The position numbers and the translations under genes are program-made. The notes under the pieces were generated by a model. That model was not told the DNA's origin, did no database searches, and worked only from the letters and a program-made list of their open reading frames with translations. A stretch of 64,000 nt of DNA. Source: Pantoea sp. Lij88 (GTDB taxonomy: Bacteria > Pseudomonadota > Gammaproteobacteria > Enterobacterales > Enterobacteriaceae). The stretch lies in NCBI RefSeq assembly GCF_030062155.1, contig NZ_CP118269.1, positions 2,108,001 through 2,172,000 of the forward strand. The letters are read 5' to 3'. Of this stretch, positions 54,388 through 64,000 are shown piece by piece; positions within the stretch are counted from its first letter, which is position 1; each line of letters starts with the position of its first letter.

Positions 54388-55344
54388 TCAGTAACCCATA
54401 CCATTTTTCTTATCCAGCTCCTTCTGCGCGTCGGCAGGCAGGAACAGCTTCGACTCGGTCTTGATCACTTTTGGCGGCAGCGTGCCATCTTTCCTGAATT
54501 TTTCCAGCGCATCAAACGCCGGGCCAGCCATGTTCGGCGTCAGCTCAACGTTGGCGTTCGCCTCACCCGCCAGCATCGCTTTGTAGATATCCGGCACACC
54601 ATCAATCGAGCCGGTCAGAATATCTTTGCCGGGTTTCAGGCCCGCTTCTTTAATTGCCTGGATGGCACCGATCGCCATGTCATCGTTATGCGCGTACACC
54701 ATGCAGATGTTTTTGCCGTTGTTCTCGGCCTTGATAAAGCTCTCCATCACCTCTTTACCCTTACTGCGAGTGAAGTCACCAGACTGCGAGCGGATCACTT
54801 TAATGTTTGGATGGTTACTGATCGCTTCGGCAAAGCCTTTCTTACGATCGATCGCCACGCTGGCACCCACGGTGCCCTGCAGTTCCACGACGTTACACTG
54901 TTTGTCGCCCACGGTTTTCACCAGCCAGTCGCCAATCAGTTTGCCTTCCAGCACGTTGTCCGCCGTGACCACCGCCTGATAGAGCGATTTGTCTTTCACC
55001 ACGATGGCGCGGTCCAGCAGGTAAACCGGGATTTTGGCATCTTTGGCTTCTTCCAGTACCGGCTCCCAGCCAGTCTGAACCACCGGCGCAATAAAGATGG
55101 CATCAACGCCCTGGGCAATGAACGAGCGTACTGCCTTGATCTGGTTCTCTTGTTTCTGCTGTCCATCGGCGATTTTCAGGGTGATTCCGCGTTTTTTGGC
55201 TTCGCTTTTCGCTACGTTGGTTTCCGCTGAGCGCCAGCCAGATTCTGAACCGACCTGCGAGAAGCCGACCGTCATATCTGCGGCAAGGACCGGGCCGGTT
55301 AACGCGGCGCTGACCAGCGTGGTCAGAAGTAAACGTTTCCACAT
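54388..55344 (-). CDS. ytfQ: YtfQ, periplasmic galactofuranose-binding protein
   Basis: Secreted sugar-binding protein of 318 residues. The signal peptide (MWKRLLLTTLVSAALTGPVLA) is followed by ADMTVGFSQVGSESGWRSAE, as in E. coli YtfQ. YLLDRAIVVKDKSLY and AHNDDMAIGAIQAIKEAGLKPG mark the two-lobed periplasmic-binding fold. It is the first gene of the operon. A GalR-like operator lies about 230 bases upstream. Confidence 0.95.
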   Translation of the reverse strand: MWKRLLLTTLVSAALTGPVLAADMTVGFSQVGSESGWRSAETNVAKSEAKKRGITLKIADGQQKQENQIKAVRSFIAQGVDAIFIAPVVQTGWEPVLEEAKDAKIPVYLLDRAIVVKDKSLYQAVVTADNVLEGKLIGDWLVKTVGDKQCNVVELQGTVGASVAIDRKKGFAEAISNHPNIKVIRSQSGDFTRSKGKEVMESFIKAENNGKNICMVYAHNDDMAIGAIQAIKEAGLKPGKDILTGSIDGVPDIYKAMLAGEANANVELTPNMAGPAFDALEKFRKDGTLPPKVIKTESKLFLPADAQKELDKKNGMGY

Positions 55345-55573
55345 AGTTTTTTATCCTCTGAAAGGCGTTTGCTGTTTAGGGTAGAGAGCCTGCTTAGACT
55401 GGACTAAAAAAGGGTGCATAATGGCGACACACTTCACAAAACAGAGCAATTTAAAGGGGTTACGTGCACAGGTGCGGGTTCGCTGACAGGGGGGTTATGG
55501 ATAAAACGGCTGATTAAGATGACAGTGCCCGTTAAATAATTGTAATAAACAGAATCGCTTATGTTTATCGTCA

Positions 55574-55589
55574 CTGGAAACGATTACAG
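55574..55589. promoter_or_regulatory. GalR/LacI-type operator upstream of ytfQ
   Basis: CTGGAAACGATTACAG is a near-palindrome. Its complement contains TGTAATCGTTTCCA, which fits the GalR/GalS pattern TGTAANCGNTTNCA. A second LacI-type palindrome, GAAACGTTTC, lies at 55683-55692. Both are in the gap between ytfQ and cnu, upstream of ytfQ. The remainder of the gap (55345-56029) is AT-rich; I see no gene in it, and no blr-like frame. Confidence 0.6.
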
Positions 55590-56029
55590 ACAGGCGTACA
55601 AAACGGGTTATCGGGTTCGGGATGAACAAAAAATGGGTTTTGTGATTGTCCGCACAGTCGCCAGCGACTTCAGTTCAGGAGCGAAACGTTTCTATAGCGG
55701 CAGTGGCTGAAGGGTGAATTTTGCAGCGCTGAAAGGGTCAGAAAGAAGGCGCAGGCACGCTGTCGACGCTTAATGAAATAAAAATAATATTTTGCGGCTG
55801 TTTTTACGGATTTCTTCCCATGCGCTGCCGTGTGCATTAATGAGCCGTTTAAGATTAAGGCGTTGAGTTAGCCGCTCTGACAATAGTAAAAAAGCTAAAT
55901 ATGGAGTTTTAGTGACTAATAAGGTGCTTTTGTCTGATTTTCGGCATTTTTCACCCTCATGATCTGGACAGCCCAAGCCTGCTCTCTATACTGAGCACTC
56001 CTTTGTTACTTCTATCTGTTATGGCAATG

Positions 56030-56245
56030 ATGACTGCGCACGATTACCTGCTTAAATTCCGCAAAGTAAATAATTCAGACAGTCTGGAAAAGCTTTTCGA
56101 TCATCTTAATTACTCCCTCACCAATGATATGGAAATTATCAATATGTACCGGGCGGCCGATCATCGACGTGCTGAACTGGTCTCTGGTGGAAAGTTATAT
56201 GATCTCGGCTGTGTTCCCAGAACGGTGTGGCGCTACGTGGTCTGA
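56030..56245 (+). CDS. cnu: Cnu (YdgT), Hha-family nucleoid modulator
   Basis: Small H-NS/StpA partner of 71 residues. The ATG at 56030 gives [20 protein letters not shown], aligned with E. coli Cnu; two more ATGs lie just upstream. LYDHLNY-like [20 protein letters not shown] and [13 protein letters not shown] are the family hallmarks. E. coli Cnu also binds near oriC. The surrounding DNA is AT-rich. The neighbour on the other side, ydgK then rsxA, keeps the E. coli order. Confidence 0.95.
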   Translation: MTAHDYLLKFRKVNNSDSLEKLFDHLNYSLTNDMEIINMYRAADHRRAELVSGGKLYDLGCVPRTVWRYVV

Positions 56246-56355
56246 TTTCAGGCTGATTTATCGTCTTTTAAACCGCTGACCCTGTCCGGATGGGCGTGCC
56301 CTTCTGGACATGTTATTCTGCTGCGCTTCGACTCTCCGAGACAGGAATAACCACG

Positions 56356-56799
56356 ATGAATGAACAGGTTGCTGCGCCGCGTATTGGTGGCTGGCTTTTG
56401 CTGCCGCTGGCCTGGCTGATAATGACCCTGTTAACCACCGTTCTGGTGCTGGCGATGTATCTGACACCACTGTTTAATCCGGAATGGCGTGTGGCGCTGT
56501 TTTCTCACGGCAGCACCCTCTTCTCTTACTGGGCCATTTCCCTGCTCACCGCCGTGGCGGTCTGGGCCTATAGCCTCTGGATCAGCTGGCTGTTCCTGAA
56601 GCGCTCCCGACGTCTGCCGCGCCATTATCTGCTCTGGTTGCTGATTACCGTGCTGCTGGCGCTGAAAACGTTCGCTTTTACCCCGGTCGCCGATAGCCGT
56701 GCCCTTCAGACATTACTGCTGTCGCTGCTGGCCGCTGCGGTGTTTGTGCCCTATTTCAAACGCTCAGCACGGGTAAAAACGACCTTTATCGCGCCGTAA
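56356..56799 (+). CDS. ydgK: YdgK-like DUF2569 membrane protein
   Basis: Inner-membrane protein of 147 residues with four hydrophobic helices, from ATG 56356 behind AGGAA. The opening APRIGGWLLLPLAWLIMTLL is the DUF2569 hallmark. E. coli has ydgK at the same place between cnu and rsxA. The function is unknown. Confidence 0.85.
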   Translation: MNEQVAAPRIGGWLLLPLAWLIMTLLTTVLVLAMYLTPLFNPEWRVALFSHGSTLFSYWAISLLTAVAVWAYSLWISWLFLKRSRRLPRHYLLWLLITVLLALKTFAFTPVADSRALQTLLLSLLAAAVFVPYFKRSARVKTTFIAP

Positions 56800-56922
56800 C
56801 GCTGTGAGTTATGTCAGGAATTTAATTCTGAGTGCGGTCTGCCGCCTTGCGGGTGGCGCGGGTGTTGAGATACGCCGCGCTATCAATGATAATAAGCCGC
56901 TTTCTGGCTCCCAGGCGAAAAA

Positions 56923-57504
56923 ATGACCGATTATCTGCTTCTCTTTGTTGGCACCGTGCTGGTGAATAACTTCGTGTTAGTGAAGTTTCTCGGCCTTTGT
57001 CCTTTTATGGGCGTTTCCAAAAAACTGGAAACGGCGATTGGCATGGGCCTCGCCACGACATTCGTGATCACCCTGGCCTCGATCTGCGCCTGGCTGGTCA
57101 ACCATCTGATCCTGCTGCCGCTGGATCTGGTCTATCTGCGTACCATGGCTTATATCCTGGTGATCGCCGTCGTCGTGCAGTTCACCGAGATGGTGGTGCG
57201 TAAAACCAGCCCGTCGCTCTATCGCCTGCTGGGTATCTTTCTGCCACTGATCACCACCAACTGTGCGGTGCTGGGTGTGCCTCTTCTGAGCGTCAACCTT
57301 AACCACACCTTTATGCAGGCTGCGCTTTACGGTTTCAGTGCCTCTATCGGCTTCTCGCTGGTGATGGTGCTGTTCGCCGGTATGCGTGAGCGCCTGGTGC
57401 TGGCCAATGTGCCTGCCCCGTTTAAAGGCAACTCCATCGCCCTGATCACGGCGGGACTGATGGCGCTGGCGTTTATGGGCTTCAGCGGTCTGGTGAAATT
57501 CTGA
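56923..57504 (+). CDS. rsxA: RsxA, electron transport complex membrane subunit
   Basis: Membrane subunit of 193 residues with six helices (RnfA/NqrE family). [20 protein letters not shown] and [16 protein letters not shown] carry the paired half-helices with Cys residues that hold a membrane 2Fe-2S cluster with RsxE. It is the first gene of rsxABCDGE. The complex uses reducing power to reduce SoxR and turn off the superoxide response. TGATG couples it to rsxB. Confidence 0.96.
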   Translation: MTDYLLLFVGTVLVNNFVLVKFLGLCPFMGVSKKLETAIGMGLATTFVITLASICAWLVNHLILLPLDLVYLRTMAYILVIAVVVQFTEMVVRKTSPSLYRLLGIFLPLITTNCAVLGVPLLSVNLNHTFMQAALYGFSASIGFSLVMVLFAGMRERLVLANVPAPFKGNSIALITAGLMALAFMGFSGLVKF

Positions 57505-58082
57505 TGACCGCGATCTGGATTGCTGTTGCCGTATTGAGTGCACTGAGCCTGGTGTTCGGCGCCCTGCTGGGTTACGCCTCGCGTCGCTTTGAAGTCGAAG
57601 AAGACCCTATCGTTGAGCAGATTGATGCGATTCTGCCGCAGAGCCAGTGTGGCCAGTGCGGCTATCCGGGCTGCCGTCCCTATGCGGACGCGGTCGGCAA
57701 CAACGGTGAAGCGATCAATAAATGCGCGCCTGGCGGTGAACAGACCATGCTCAAGCTGGCCGCGCTGCTTAACGTTGAACCGCAGCCTATTGATGGTGAT
57801 GAAACGGCGAAAGAGCCGGTGCGCACCGTCGCCTTTATCGATGAAGCCAACTGCATTGGCTGCACCAAATGTATTCAGGCCTGTCCGGTGGATGCGATTG
57901 TCGGGGCAACCCGCGCCATGCACACCGTGCTGAGCGATGTCTGCACCGGCTGCGATCTCTGTGTCGCGCCCTGCCCGACTGACTGTATTGAAATGCGTCC
58001 GGTTGCCACCACGCCAGCTAACTGGAAGTGGGATTTGAATACCATTCCTGTACGGGTGATCCCGGTAGAAACTCATGCTTAA
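57504..58082 (+). CDS. rsxB: RsxB, Fe-S subunit
   Basis: Iron-sulfur protein of 192 residues with an N-terminal membrane anchor ([20 protein letters not shown]). [16 protein letters not shown] holds the first 4Fe-4S cluster (near residue 49). [18 protein letters not shown] and [18 protein letters not shown] are two ferredoxin-type 4Fe-4S motifs. It passes electrons within the Rsx/Rnf complex. Its end overlaps rsxC by eight bases. Confidence 0.97.
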   Translation: MTAIWIAVAVLSALSLVFGALLGYASRRFEVEEDPIVEQIDAILPQSQCGQCGYPGCRPYADAVGNNGEAINKCAPGGEQTMLKLAALLNVEPQPIDGDETAKEPVRTVAFIDEANCIGCTKCIQACPVDAIVGATRAMHTVLSDVCTGCDLCVAPCPTDCIEMRPVATTPANWKWDLNTIPVRVIPVETHA

Positions 58083-60492
58083 TCTGTTTAACTTCCTGAA
58101 AAAAGAGAAGGTCTGGGATTTTCAGGGCGGTATTCATCCGCCGGAAATGAAAACCCAGTCCAACGGCACGCCGCTCAGCGAACTGCCGTTGCCGCACCGT
58201 TTTATTATTCCGCTGAAACAGCACATCGGACACGAAGGTGAGATCTGCGTTGCGCCTGGCGACAAAGTACTGCGCGGTCAGCCCCTGACGTTTGGCACGG
58301 GCCGTATGCTGCCGGTCCATGCGCCCACCTCCGGCGTGATTGAGGATATCGGTCAGCATATGACCGCGCATCCTTCCGGTCTCTCTGAGCTGTGCATCTT
58401 CCTGACGCCCGATGGTGACGACCGCTGGATGCCACTCGATCCGCTGCCTGACTACCGTCAGCATCCCCGCACCGATATTGTGCAGCGTATTCACGACGCG
58501 GGCATCGCGGGTCTCGGCGGCGCGGGCTTCCCCACCGCCACTAAACTGAAAGGCGGCCTGCGCGGGGTGAAAACCCTGATTATCAATGCGGCAGAGTGCG
58601 AGCCTTATATCACCGCTGACGATCGCCTGATGCAGGATTATGCCGCCGAGGTACTGGAAGGCAGCCGCATTCTCGCCTGGGTGTTACAGGCTGAGCGGGT
58701 GCTGATTGGCATTGAAGATAACAAACCTGAAGCGATTGCCGCGCTGAAACAGGCGCTGGGCAGCGAGCGCGACCTGCAAATCCGGGTGATCCCGACCAAA
58801 TATCCGTCCGGCGGTGCCAAACAGCTGACCCGCATTCTGACCGGTCTGGAAGTGCCGCACGGTGGACGCTCGACTGATATCGGCGTGTTGATGCAGAACG
58901 TCGGCACGGCCTGGGCCGTAAAGCGCGCCATCATCAATGGCGAACCGATTACCGAACGTGTGGTGACGCTGACCGGCGAGGCGATTGCCCAGCCGCGTAA
59001 CGTCTGGAGCCGTCTCGGCACCCCCATCAGCCATCTGCTGCATCAGGTCGGATTCACGCCTGCGCCGCGTCAGATGGTGATTATGGGCGGTCCGCTGATG
59101 GGCTTTACCCTGCCATCGCTGGATGTGCCGGTGGTGAAGATCACCAACTGTATTCTTGCCCCCTCCGCCAGTGAGATGGGCAACAACGATGAAGAGCAGT
59201 CCTGCATTCGCTGTTCCGCCTGTGCCGATGCCTGTCCGGCTAAGCTGCTGCCGCAGCAGCTTTACTGGTTCAGCCAGGGCGGCGATCACGATAAAGCGCG
59301 CTCACACCACATCGATGACTGCATCGAATGTGGGGCCTGCGCCTATGTCTGCCCGAGTAACATCCCGCTGGTGCAATATTACCGCCAGGAAAAAGCCGAA
59401 CTGCGCGCCATCGATCTGGAAGCGAAACGCACGCTGGAAGCCAAAGCGCGTTTCGAAGCACGTCAGGCGAGACTGGAGCGTGAGAAGCAGGCCCGTGAAG
59501 CGCGTCATGAAGAGGCGAAACAGCGCGTGGCCCGCACGGATACCCACGAACTGGCCGCAGCTAAAGCGCGCGTGAAAGCCCGCCAGGCCGCTGAGCCGGA
59601 TGAAGCGACGCTCGAAGCGCAGCGTGAAGCCCGCCATGCACAGGCGCGTCTGCGTCAGGCCGAGGCGCAGGCTGAAACCCAGCCGGTAACGCGTCAGTCC
59701 GTCGATCCGCGTAAAGCGGCGGTTGAGGCTGCGATTGCCAGAGCGAAAGCGAAAAAAGTCGCTCCGGCTGATGCGGTGGATACCGGGGCTGAAGCCAGCG
59801 TCGATCCGCGCAAAGCCGCTGTCGAAGCGGCGGTAGCCCGCGCGAAAGCGAAGAAGGCCGCACAGGCGGAAACCGCTGAGGTGACGGCGCCGGCTGCATC
59901 GGAAAGCGCTGCAGACGCCTCACCAGAAGCTGAAACCGATCCGCGTAAGGCCGCAGTGCAGGCAGCCATTGCCCGCGCCAAAGCGAAGAAAGCCGTACAG
60001 GCGGAAGCCGCGACGACTCCTTCTGCATCGGATAGCGCTGCAGACGCCGCGCCGGAAGCTGAAATCGATCCGCGTAAAGCCGCAGTGCAGGCCGCTATCG
60101 CCCGCGCTAAAGCGAAGAAGGCCGCACAGGCGGAAGCCGCGACGACTCCCTCTGCATCGGATAGCGCTGCAGACGCCGCGCCGGAAGCTGAAATCGATCC
60201 GCGTAAAGCCGCGATCCAGGCCGCTATCGCCCGCGCCAAAGCGAAGAAAGCCGCGCAGGCTGAAAGTGATGCGGATGCCGCGTCACGCGACGCCGCCGCA
60301 CTGGCCACCGCCGCGCATTTTGCGGTGGAGAACGCGGAGCAGGCTCAGGAGCAGGCCAACAACGCTAATTCTGAACCTGAACAGGCACCTGAACTGAATC
60401 AACCCGATGATGCGCGCAAAGCTGCTATTGCTGCCGCCATCGCCCGTGCCAAAGCGCGTAAAGCGCAGTCGTCTACGACGCTTGAGGATTAA
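58075..60492 (+). CDS. rsxC: RsxC, NADH-binding-type subunit with tandem C-terminal repeats
   Basis: Peripheral subunit of 805 residues. Residues 1-360 hold the NADH/FMN-binding core ([35 protein letters not shown]). Two 4Fe-4S motifs follow: [17 protein letters not shown] near 379 and [17 protein letters not shown] near 418. Beyond about residue 440 the chain is a highly charged, Ala/Lys/Arg/Glu-rich helical tail with six copies of [22 protein letters not shown] units (starting near 544, 577, 622, 665, 708 and 779). Three consecutive copies are exactly 43 residues apart. Such tails vary in length between strains. It lies inside rsxABCDGE and abuts rsxD. Confidence 0.95.
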   Translation: MLNLFNFLKKEKVWDFQGGIHPPEMKTQSNGTPLSELPLPHRFIIPLKQHIGHEGEICVAPGDKVLRGQPLTFGTGRMLPVHAPTSGVIEDIGQHMTAHPSGLSELCIFLTPDGDDRWMPLDPLPDYRQHPRTDIVQRIHDAGIAGLGGAGFPTATKLKGGLRGVKTLIINAAECEPYITADDRLMQDYAAEVLEGSRILAWVLQAERVLIGIEDNKPEAIAALKQALGSERDLQIRVIPTKYPSGGAKQLTRILTGLEVPHGGRSTDIGVLMQNVGTAWAVKRAIINGEPITERVVTLTGEAIAQPRNVWSRLGTPISHLLHQVGFTPAPRQMVIMGGPLMGFTLPSLDVPVVKITNCILAPSASEMGNNDEEQSCIRCSACADACPAKLLPQQLYWFSQGGDHDKARSHHIDDCIECGACAYVCPSNIPLVQYYRQEKAELRAIDLEAKRTLEAKARFEARQARLEREKQAREARHEEAKQRVARTDTHELAAAKARVKARQAAEPDEATLEAQREARHAQARLRQAEAQAETQPVTRQSVDPRKAAVEAAIARAKAKKVAPADAVDTGAEASVDPRKAAVEAAVARAKAKKAAQAETAEVTAPAASESAADASPEAETDPRKAAVQAAIARAKAKKAVQAEAATTPSASDSAADAAPEAEIDPRKAAVQAAIARAKAKKAAQAEAATTPSASDSAADAAPEAEIDPRKAAIQAAIARAKAKKAAQAESDADAASRDAAALATAAHFAVENAEQAQEQANNANSEPEQAPELNQPDDARKAAIAAAIARAKARKAQSSTTLED
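59938..60324 (+). repeat. 129-bp tandem repeats inside rsxC
   Basis: Units begin at GAT 59938, 60067 and 60196, each 129 bp (43 codons), keeping frame. The second and third units differ at only a few bases, so the expansion is recent; the third decays toward 60324. Related but irregular copies lie at 59704, 59803 and 60409. Confidence 0.85.
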
Positions 60493-61551
60493 ATGGCTTT
60501 TCGTATCGCAAGTTCTCCCTACACCCATAATCGCCGCAGCACCGGCAACATCATGCTGCTGGTGGTGCTGGCCGCGGTGCCGGGTTTTGCTGCACAGTGT
60601 TATTTCTTTGGCTACGGCACCTTTTTGCAGGTTTTACTGGCAACGCTGACCGCCTGGCTGACCGAAGCGGCGATTCTGCGTCTGCGCAAAGCACCGGTTG
60701 CCAGCACGCTGGCGGATAACTCGGCGCTGCTGACCGCCGTGCTGATCGGTATCAGCCTGCCACCGCTGGCACCGTGGTGGCTGGTAGTGATCGGCACGCT
60801 GTTTGCGGTCGTCATTGCTAAACAGCTGTATGGCGGTCTGGGCCAGAACCCGTTTAACCCGGCGATGGTTGGCTATGTGGTGCTGCTGATCTCCTTCCCG
60901 GTACAGATGACCAGCTGGCTGCCGCCTGACACCCTTCAGGCGATTAAACCCGGACTGATGGACAGTCTGAGTATGGTCTTCCAGGGCCACACGCTGGCGG
61001 GTGAAACCATGCAGCAGTTACAGATGGGTGTCGATGGCATCAGCCAGGCGACGCCGCTTGATACCTTTAAAACCGGTTTACGCGCCGGTCATAGCGCCGA
61101 CCAGTTGCTGGCGCAGCCAATTTACAGCGGCGTGCTGGCGGGCCTCGGCTGGCAGTGGGTTAACGTGGGTTATCTGGCGGGCGGTCTGTTCCTGCTCTGG
61201 AAGAGCGCGATTCGCTGGCATATCCCTGCTGCGATGCTGCTGTCACTGGCGTTCTGCGCCACGCTGGGCTGGTTCTTCTCACCGGAATCGCTGAACAGTC
61301 CGCTGATTCACCTGTTCTCCGGTGCCACCATGCTGGGTGCGTTCTTCATTGCCACCGATCCGGTGACCGCTTCCACGACTAACCGTGGTCGCCTGGTGTA
61401 TGGCGCGCTGATTGGACTGCTGGTCTGGCTGATCCGCAGCTTTGGCGGTTATCCCGATGGCGTGGCGTTTGCTGTGCTGCTGGCGAATATCTGCGTGCCG
61501 CTCATTGATTACTACACCCAGCCGCGCGTTTACGGCCATCAGAAGGATTAA
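60493..61551 (+). CDS. rsxD: RsxD, membrane FMN subunit
   Basis: Membrane subunit of 352 residues (RnfD/NqrB family) with about nine helices. [20 protein letters not shown] near residue 275 contains the S/T-x-A-T motif whose Thr carries covalent [23 protein letters not shown] is the quinone or flavin-site motif. It starts one base after the rsxC stop and is followed by rsxG after three bases. Confidence 0.96.
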   Translation: MAFRIASSPYTHNRRSTGNIMLLVVLAAVPGFAAQCYFFGYGTFLQVLLATLTAWLTEAAILRLRKAPVASTLADNSALLTAVLIGISLPPLAPWWLVVIGTLFAVVIAKQLYGGLGQNPFNPAMVGYVVLLISFPVQMTSWLPPDTLQAIKPGLMDSLSMVFQGHTLAGETMQQLQMGVDGISQATPLDTFKTGLRAGHSADQLLAQPIYSGVLAGLGWQWVNVGYLAGGLFLLWKSAIRWHIPAAMLLSLAFCATLGWFFSPESLNSPLIHLFSGATMLGAFFIATDPVTASTTNRGRLVYGALIGLLVWLIRSFGGYPDGVAFAVLLANICVPLIDYYTQPRVYGHQKD

Positions 61552-61554
61552 GCG

Positions 61555-62187
61555 ATGCTGGAGACGATTCGCAAAAATGGGGTCACGCTGGCAATTTTTG
61601 CCGCGATTACCACGGCGGCTACGGCCGTCGTCAATACGGTGACTAAGCCGACGGTAGAACATCAGACCCTTTTGCAGCAGAAAAACCTGCTGGATCAGGT
61701 GGTGCCCACCGAATTGTATGACAACAACATCCAGCAGGATTGTTACGTTGTCACGGATGCAGCACTGGGTAATAGCGCTCCGCACCATCTCTTCCTGGCG
61801 CGAAAAGGCGGCCAGCCGGTCGCTGCCGCACTGGAGACAACCGCCCCTGACGGCTATTCTGGTGCGATACAGATGCTGGTGGGTGCCGATTTCCAGGGTA
61901 AAGTACTGGGCGTGCGGGTGATCGAGCACCATGAGACGCCGGGTCTGGGCGACAAGATCGAACTGCGCATCTCTGACTGGATTAACAGCTTTAATGGCAA
62001 AGTGGTTCATGGTCCGTCAGATAAAGCGTTTGCAGTTAAAAAAGATGGCGGCGACTTCGATCAATTTACCGGCGCTACCATTACTCCACGCGCGGTGGTC
62101 AATGCGACGAAACGCACCGCGCTGTTGATGAAAACGCTTCCGGAGAGACTCTCTTCGTTACCGGCATGTGGAGACGCAAATGAGTGA
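61555..62187 (+). CDS. rsxG: RsxG, periplasmic FMN subunit
   Basis: Subunit of 210 residues with one N-terminal membrane helix ([21 protein letters not shown]) and a periplasmic FMN-binding domain. [19 protein letters not shown] near residue 172 has the T-G-A-T motif whose Thr binds FMN through a phosphoester. [20 protein letters not shown] is typical of RnfG/NqrC. Its end overlaps rsxE by eight bases. Confidence 0.96.
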   Translation: MLETIRKNGVTLAIFAAITTAATAVVNTVTKPTVEHQTLLQQKNLLDQVVPTELYDNNIQQDCYVVTDAALGNSAPHHLFLARKGGQPVAAALETTAPDGYSGAIQMLVGADFQGKVLGVRVIEHHETPGLGDKIELRISDWINSFNGKVVHGPSDKAFAVKKDGGDFDQFTGATITPRAVVNATKRTALLMKTLPERLSSLPACGDANE

Positions 62188-62884
62188 AGCTAAAAGTCTG
62201 CTGGTAGGTGGACTGTGGAAGAATAACTCGGCACTGGTGCAGCTGCTGGGCCTCTGCCCGCTGCTGGCAGTCACGGCGACGGCGACGAACGCGCTGGGTT
62301 TAGGTCTGGCCACCACGCTGGTGCTGACCCTGACCAACAGTTTTATTTCCGCCTCGCGCCGCTGGGTGCCGTCGGAAATCCGTATCCCGATTTATGTCAT
62401 GATCATCGCCTCAGTGGTGAGCTGCGTGCAGATGCTGATCAACGCCTATGCCTATGGTCTCTATCAGTCGCTGGGGATTTTTATCCCGCTGATCGTGACT
62501 AACTGCATCGTGGTCGGTCGTGCTGAAGCCGTCGCCTCTAAGAGCAGCATTCCGCTTGCCGCGCTGGACGGCTTCGCCATTGGTATGGGCGCGACCTGCG
62601 CCATGGTGGTGCTGGGTTCGCTGCGCGAAATTATCGGCAGTGGCACGCTGTTTAACGGTGCCGATCAGCTGCTTGGTCCATGGGCGAAATCGCTGCGTAT
62701 CGAAGTGGTCCACTTTGACTCGCCGATGCTGCTGGCCATGCTGCCGCCAGGCGCCTTTATCGGCCTAGGCATGATGCTGGCGTGTAAATACCTGATCGAT
62801 CAGAAGATGAAACAGCGTGCAGCCCTGCGAGCGCAGGCCGCTGAAACCGCTGCGCCTCAGAACGCCGTCGGGAAGCCGGTGTGA
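62180..62884 (+). CDS. rsxE: RsxE, electron transport complex membrane subunit
   Basis: Membrane subunit of 234 residues (RnfE/NqrD family), homologous to RsxA in the opposite membrane orientation. ATG 62180 gives [20 protein letters not shown], and ATGAGTGA overlaps the rsxG stop. [21 protein letters not shown] and [20 protein letters not shown] hold the cluster cysteines. Its stop overlaps the start of nth, so nth is co-transcribed with rsx. Confidence 0.96.
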   Translation: MSEAKSLLVGGLWKNNSALVQLLGLCPLLAVTATATNALGLGLATTLVLTLTNSFISASRRWVPSEIRIPIYVMIIASVVSCVQMLINAYAYGLYQSLGIFIPLIVTNCIVVGRAEAVASKSSIPLAALDGFAIGMGATCAMVVLGSLREIIGSGTLFNGADQLLGPWAKSLRIEVVHFDSPMLLAMLPPGAFIGLGMMLACKYLIDQKMKQRAALRAQAAETAAPQNAVGKPV

Positions 62885-63513
62885 ATCAGACCAAACGCAC
62901 CGAAATTCTCCATCGGCTGCAGCAGAACAATCCGCATCCGACGACCGAGCTGAACTTCAGCTCGCCGTTTGAGTTGCTGATTGCGGTGCTGCTCTCGGCG
63001 CAGGCGACGGATGTCAGCGTGAATAAAGCCACTGCGAAGCTCTATCCGGTGGCGAATACGCCTGCCGCGATGCTGGCGCTGGGCGTGGATGGCGTAAAGG
63101 AATACATCAGGACTATCGGCCTGTTTAACAGCAAAGCGGAAAATGTGATTAAAACCTGCCGCATTCTGCTTGAGCAGCATAACGGCGAGGTACCGGAAGA
63201 TCGTGCGGCGCTGGAAGCGCTACCCGGTGTGGGCCGTAAAACCGCTAACGTGGTGCTGAATACTGCTTTTGGCTGGCCGACGATTGCCGTCGATACCCAT
63301 ATCTTCCGCGTCAGTAACCGGACGAAATTTGCGCCGGGTAAGAATGTGGAAGAGGTGGAGCAGAAGCTGCTGAAGGTGGTGCCAGCCGCGTATAAGGTTG
63401 ACTGCCACCACTGGCTGATTCTGCATGGCCGTTACACCTGCGTGGCGCGTAAGCCCCGCTGCGGCTCCTGCCTGATAGAAGATCTCTGCGAGTATCCCGA
63501 CAAGGTCGAGTGA
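62881..63513 (+). CDS. nth: Nth, endonuclease III
   Basis: DNA glycosylase/AP lyase of 210 residues that removes oxidised pyrimidines. It starts at GTG 62881, overlapping the rsx[23 protein letters not shown] is the helix-hairpin-helix with the catalytic Lys (near 120). [11 protein letters not shown] gives the catalytic Asp (near 138). C-x6-C-x2-C-x5-C ([17 protein letters not shown]) binds the 4Fe-4S cluster. Sequence is almost that of E. coli Nth. A terminator follows. Confidence 0.98.
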   Translation: MNQTKRTEILHRLQQNNPHPTTELNFSSPFELLIAVLLSAQATDVSVNKATAKLYPVANTPAAMLALGVDGVKEYIRTIGLFNSKAENVIKTCRILLEQHNGEVPEDRAALEALPGVGRKTANVVLNTAFGWPTIAVDTHIFRVSNRTKFAPGKNVEEVEQKLLKVVPAAYKVDCHHWLILHGRYTCVARKPRCGSCLIEDLCEYPDKVE

Positions 63514-63524
63514 TACGGCTGACT

Positions 63525-63546
63525 AACCCGCTGCGGCGGGTTTTTT
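63525..63546 (+). terminator. Terminator of rsxABCDGE-nth
   Basis: ACCCGC / GCGGGT stem around TGCG followed by six T residues, about 12 bases after the nth stop. Confidence 0.92.
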
Positions 63547-63716
63547 ATTGTCTGGTTAAAAGCTCCGCGCCCTCATTGCCTTCGCATCTCTTTTTCAGCG
63601 CACTCTCTGATTCATCTGAATAACACCACGGTTTGTCGGGTTGTTACATTGATGTTGATGATGGAAAATCGCCGCCCCTGACGATAAGAAAAAGTTATGA
63701 CACGGTGAGTAAAGTA

Positions 63717-64000
63717 ATGAACAAAGGTCCTTCTGCAGGGAGGCATTCGCTGCGCCTGTTTCTGGCACGATTCTGGCCGCATCCGCTGACAGTCAGTAAA
63801 AAGCATGTGGTCATCGCCGGCCTGGGTGCGGGCACGGGTCTGGTGCTGACCAGCCTGCTGAGCCACTGGATGCTGGGGGAACTGAATCTGTGGTTTGTCG
63901 CCCCGGTCGGTGCTTCGGCGGTTTTACTCTTTGGTCTGCCCGCCAGTCCGCTGGCTCAGCCATGGGCGATAGTCGGCGGCAACACTCTTTCTGCGCTGGC
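63717..64000 (+). CDS. HPP-family membrane protein (partial)
   Basis: The window holds the first 94 codons from ATG 63717; an in-frame GTG at 63705 is an alternative start. After a basic N-terminus (RFWPHPLTVSKKHV), a helix (VVIAGLGAGTGLVLTSLLSHW) leads into WFVAPVGASAVLLFGLPASP and LAQPWAIVGGN, the hallmark of the HPP family. Some members of that family are linked to nitrite transport in plants and cyanobacteria. In E. coli, dtpA follows nth instead. The rest lies outside the window. Confidence 0.83.
   Translation, partial: MNKGPSAGRHSLRLFLARFWPHPLTVSKKHVVIAGLGAGTGLVLTSLLSHWMLGELNLWFVAPVGASAVLLFGLPASPLAQPWAIVGGNTLSAL

Noticed and set aside
55900..56002. Possible blr upstream of cnu
   Set aside because: No short hydrophobic frame like Blr could be read there.

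Overview
The window looks like a stretch of the replication-terminus side of an Enterobacterales chromosome, most likely Pantoea or a close relative (Erwiniaceae). The backbone order tus, fumC, manA, ydgA, add, ydgJ ... cnu, ydgK, rsxABCDGE, nth follows the E. coli order around tus and rsx. A complete pqq operon, srfABC and chromosomal rarA-oqxAB fit Pantoea better than E. coli. Almost every long reading frame belongs to a recognisable family. I saw no tRNA, rRNA, CRISPR array or intact insertion sequence.

Layout. 1-13 kb: a partial yceI, then pqqABCDEF on the minus strand (with a terminator-like hairpin after the 23-residue pqqA), a membrane dipeptidase gene upstream of pqqA, a second-type 2-isopropylmalate synthase, an AraC regulator with a beta-hydroxyacid-type dehydrogenase, and pqqU (yncD), the TonB-dependent PQQ receptor. 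PQQ synthesis and PQQ uptake thus lie within about 12 kb. 13-15.2 kb: an AT-richer islet carrying an RNase A-type CdiA-CT-like toxin and its CdiI-like immunity gene. It is bounded by about 160-bp direct repeats made of the 3' ends of pqqU and of an isochorismatase-family gene, plus decayed pqqU remnants. 15.2-18.1 kb: isochorismatase/MarR pair, then divergent ydcN-type regulator and ydcO-type transporter sharing a double operator. 18.3-25 kb: srfABC. 25-32 kb: barstar/barnase pair, rarA, oqxAB, an orphan hicB and an Rrf2 regulator resembling OqxR. 32-41.5 kb: MFS transporter, tus with two Ter-like sites, fumC, manA, ydgA, add, ydgJ. 41.5-55.4 kb: a sugar block inserted between ydgJ and cnu, with araC, araHGF, araBA (no araD here), a GNAT gene and the galactofuranose ABC transporter ytfQRT-yjfF. 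56-64 kb: cnu, ydgK, rsxABCDGE, nth and the start of an HPP-family membrane protein.

How the genes work together: PqqA is modified by PqqE/PqqD, trimmed by PqqF and finished by PqqB/PqqC, while PqqU can scavenge external PQQ. AraFGH imports L-arabinose and AraA/AraB take it to L-ribulose-5-phosphate under AraC, but the next enzyme, AraD, must come from elsewhere. Rsx keeps SoxR reduced through a membrane electron-transfer complex.

The most interesting material is the toxin-immunity islet with its duplicated flanks, the tandem Ter-like pair ahead of tus, the dipeptidase and pqqU around the pqq operon, the 129-bp repeats in rsxC and several large palindromic repeat elements. Gene functions are assigned from remembered family resemblance, not from a database search.
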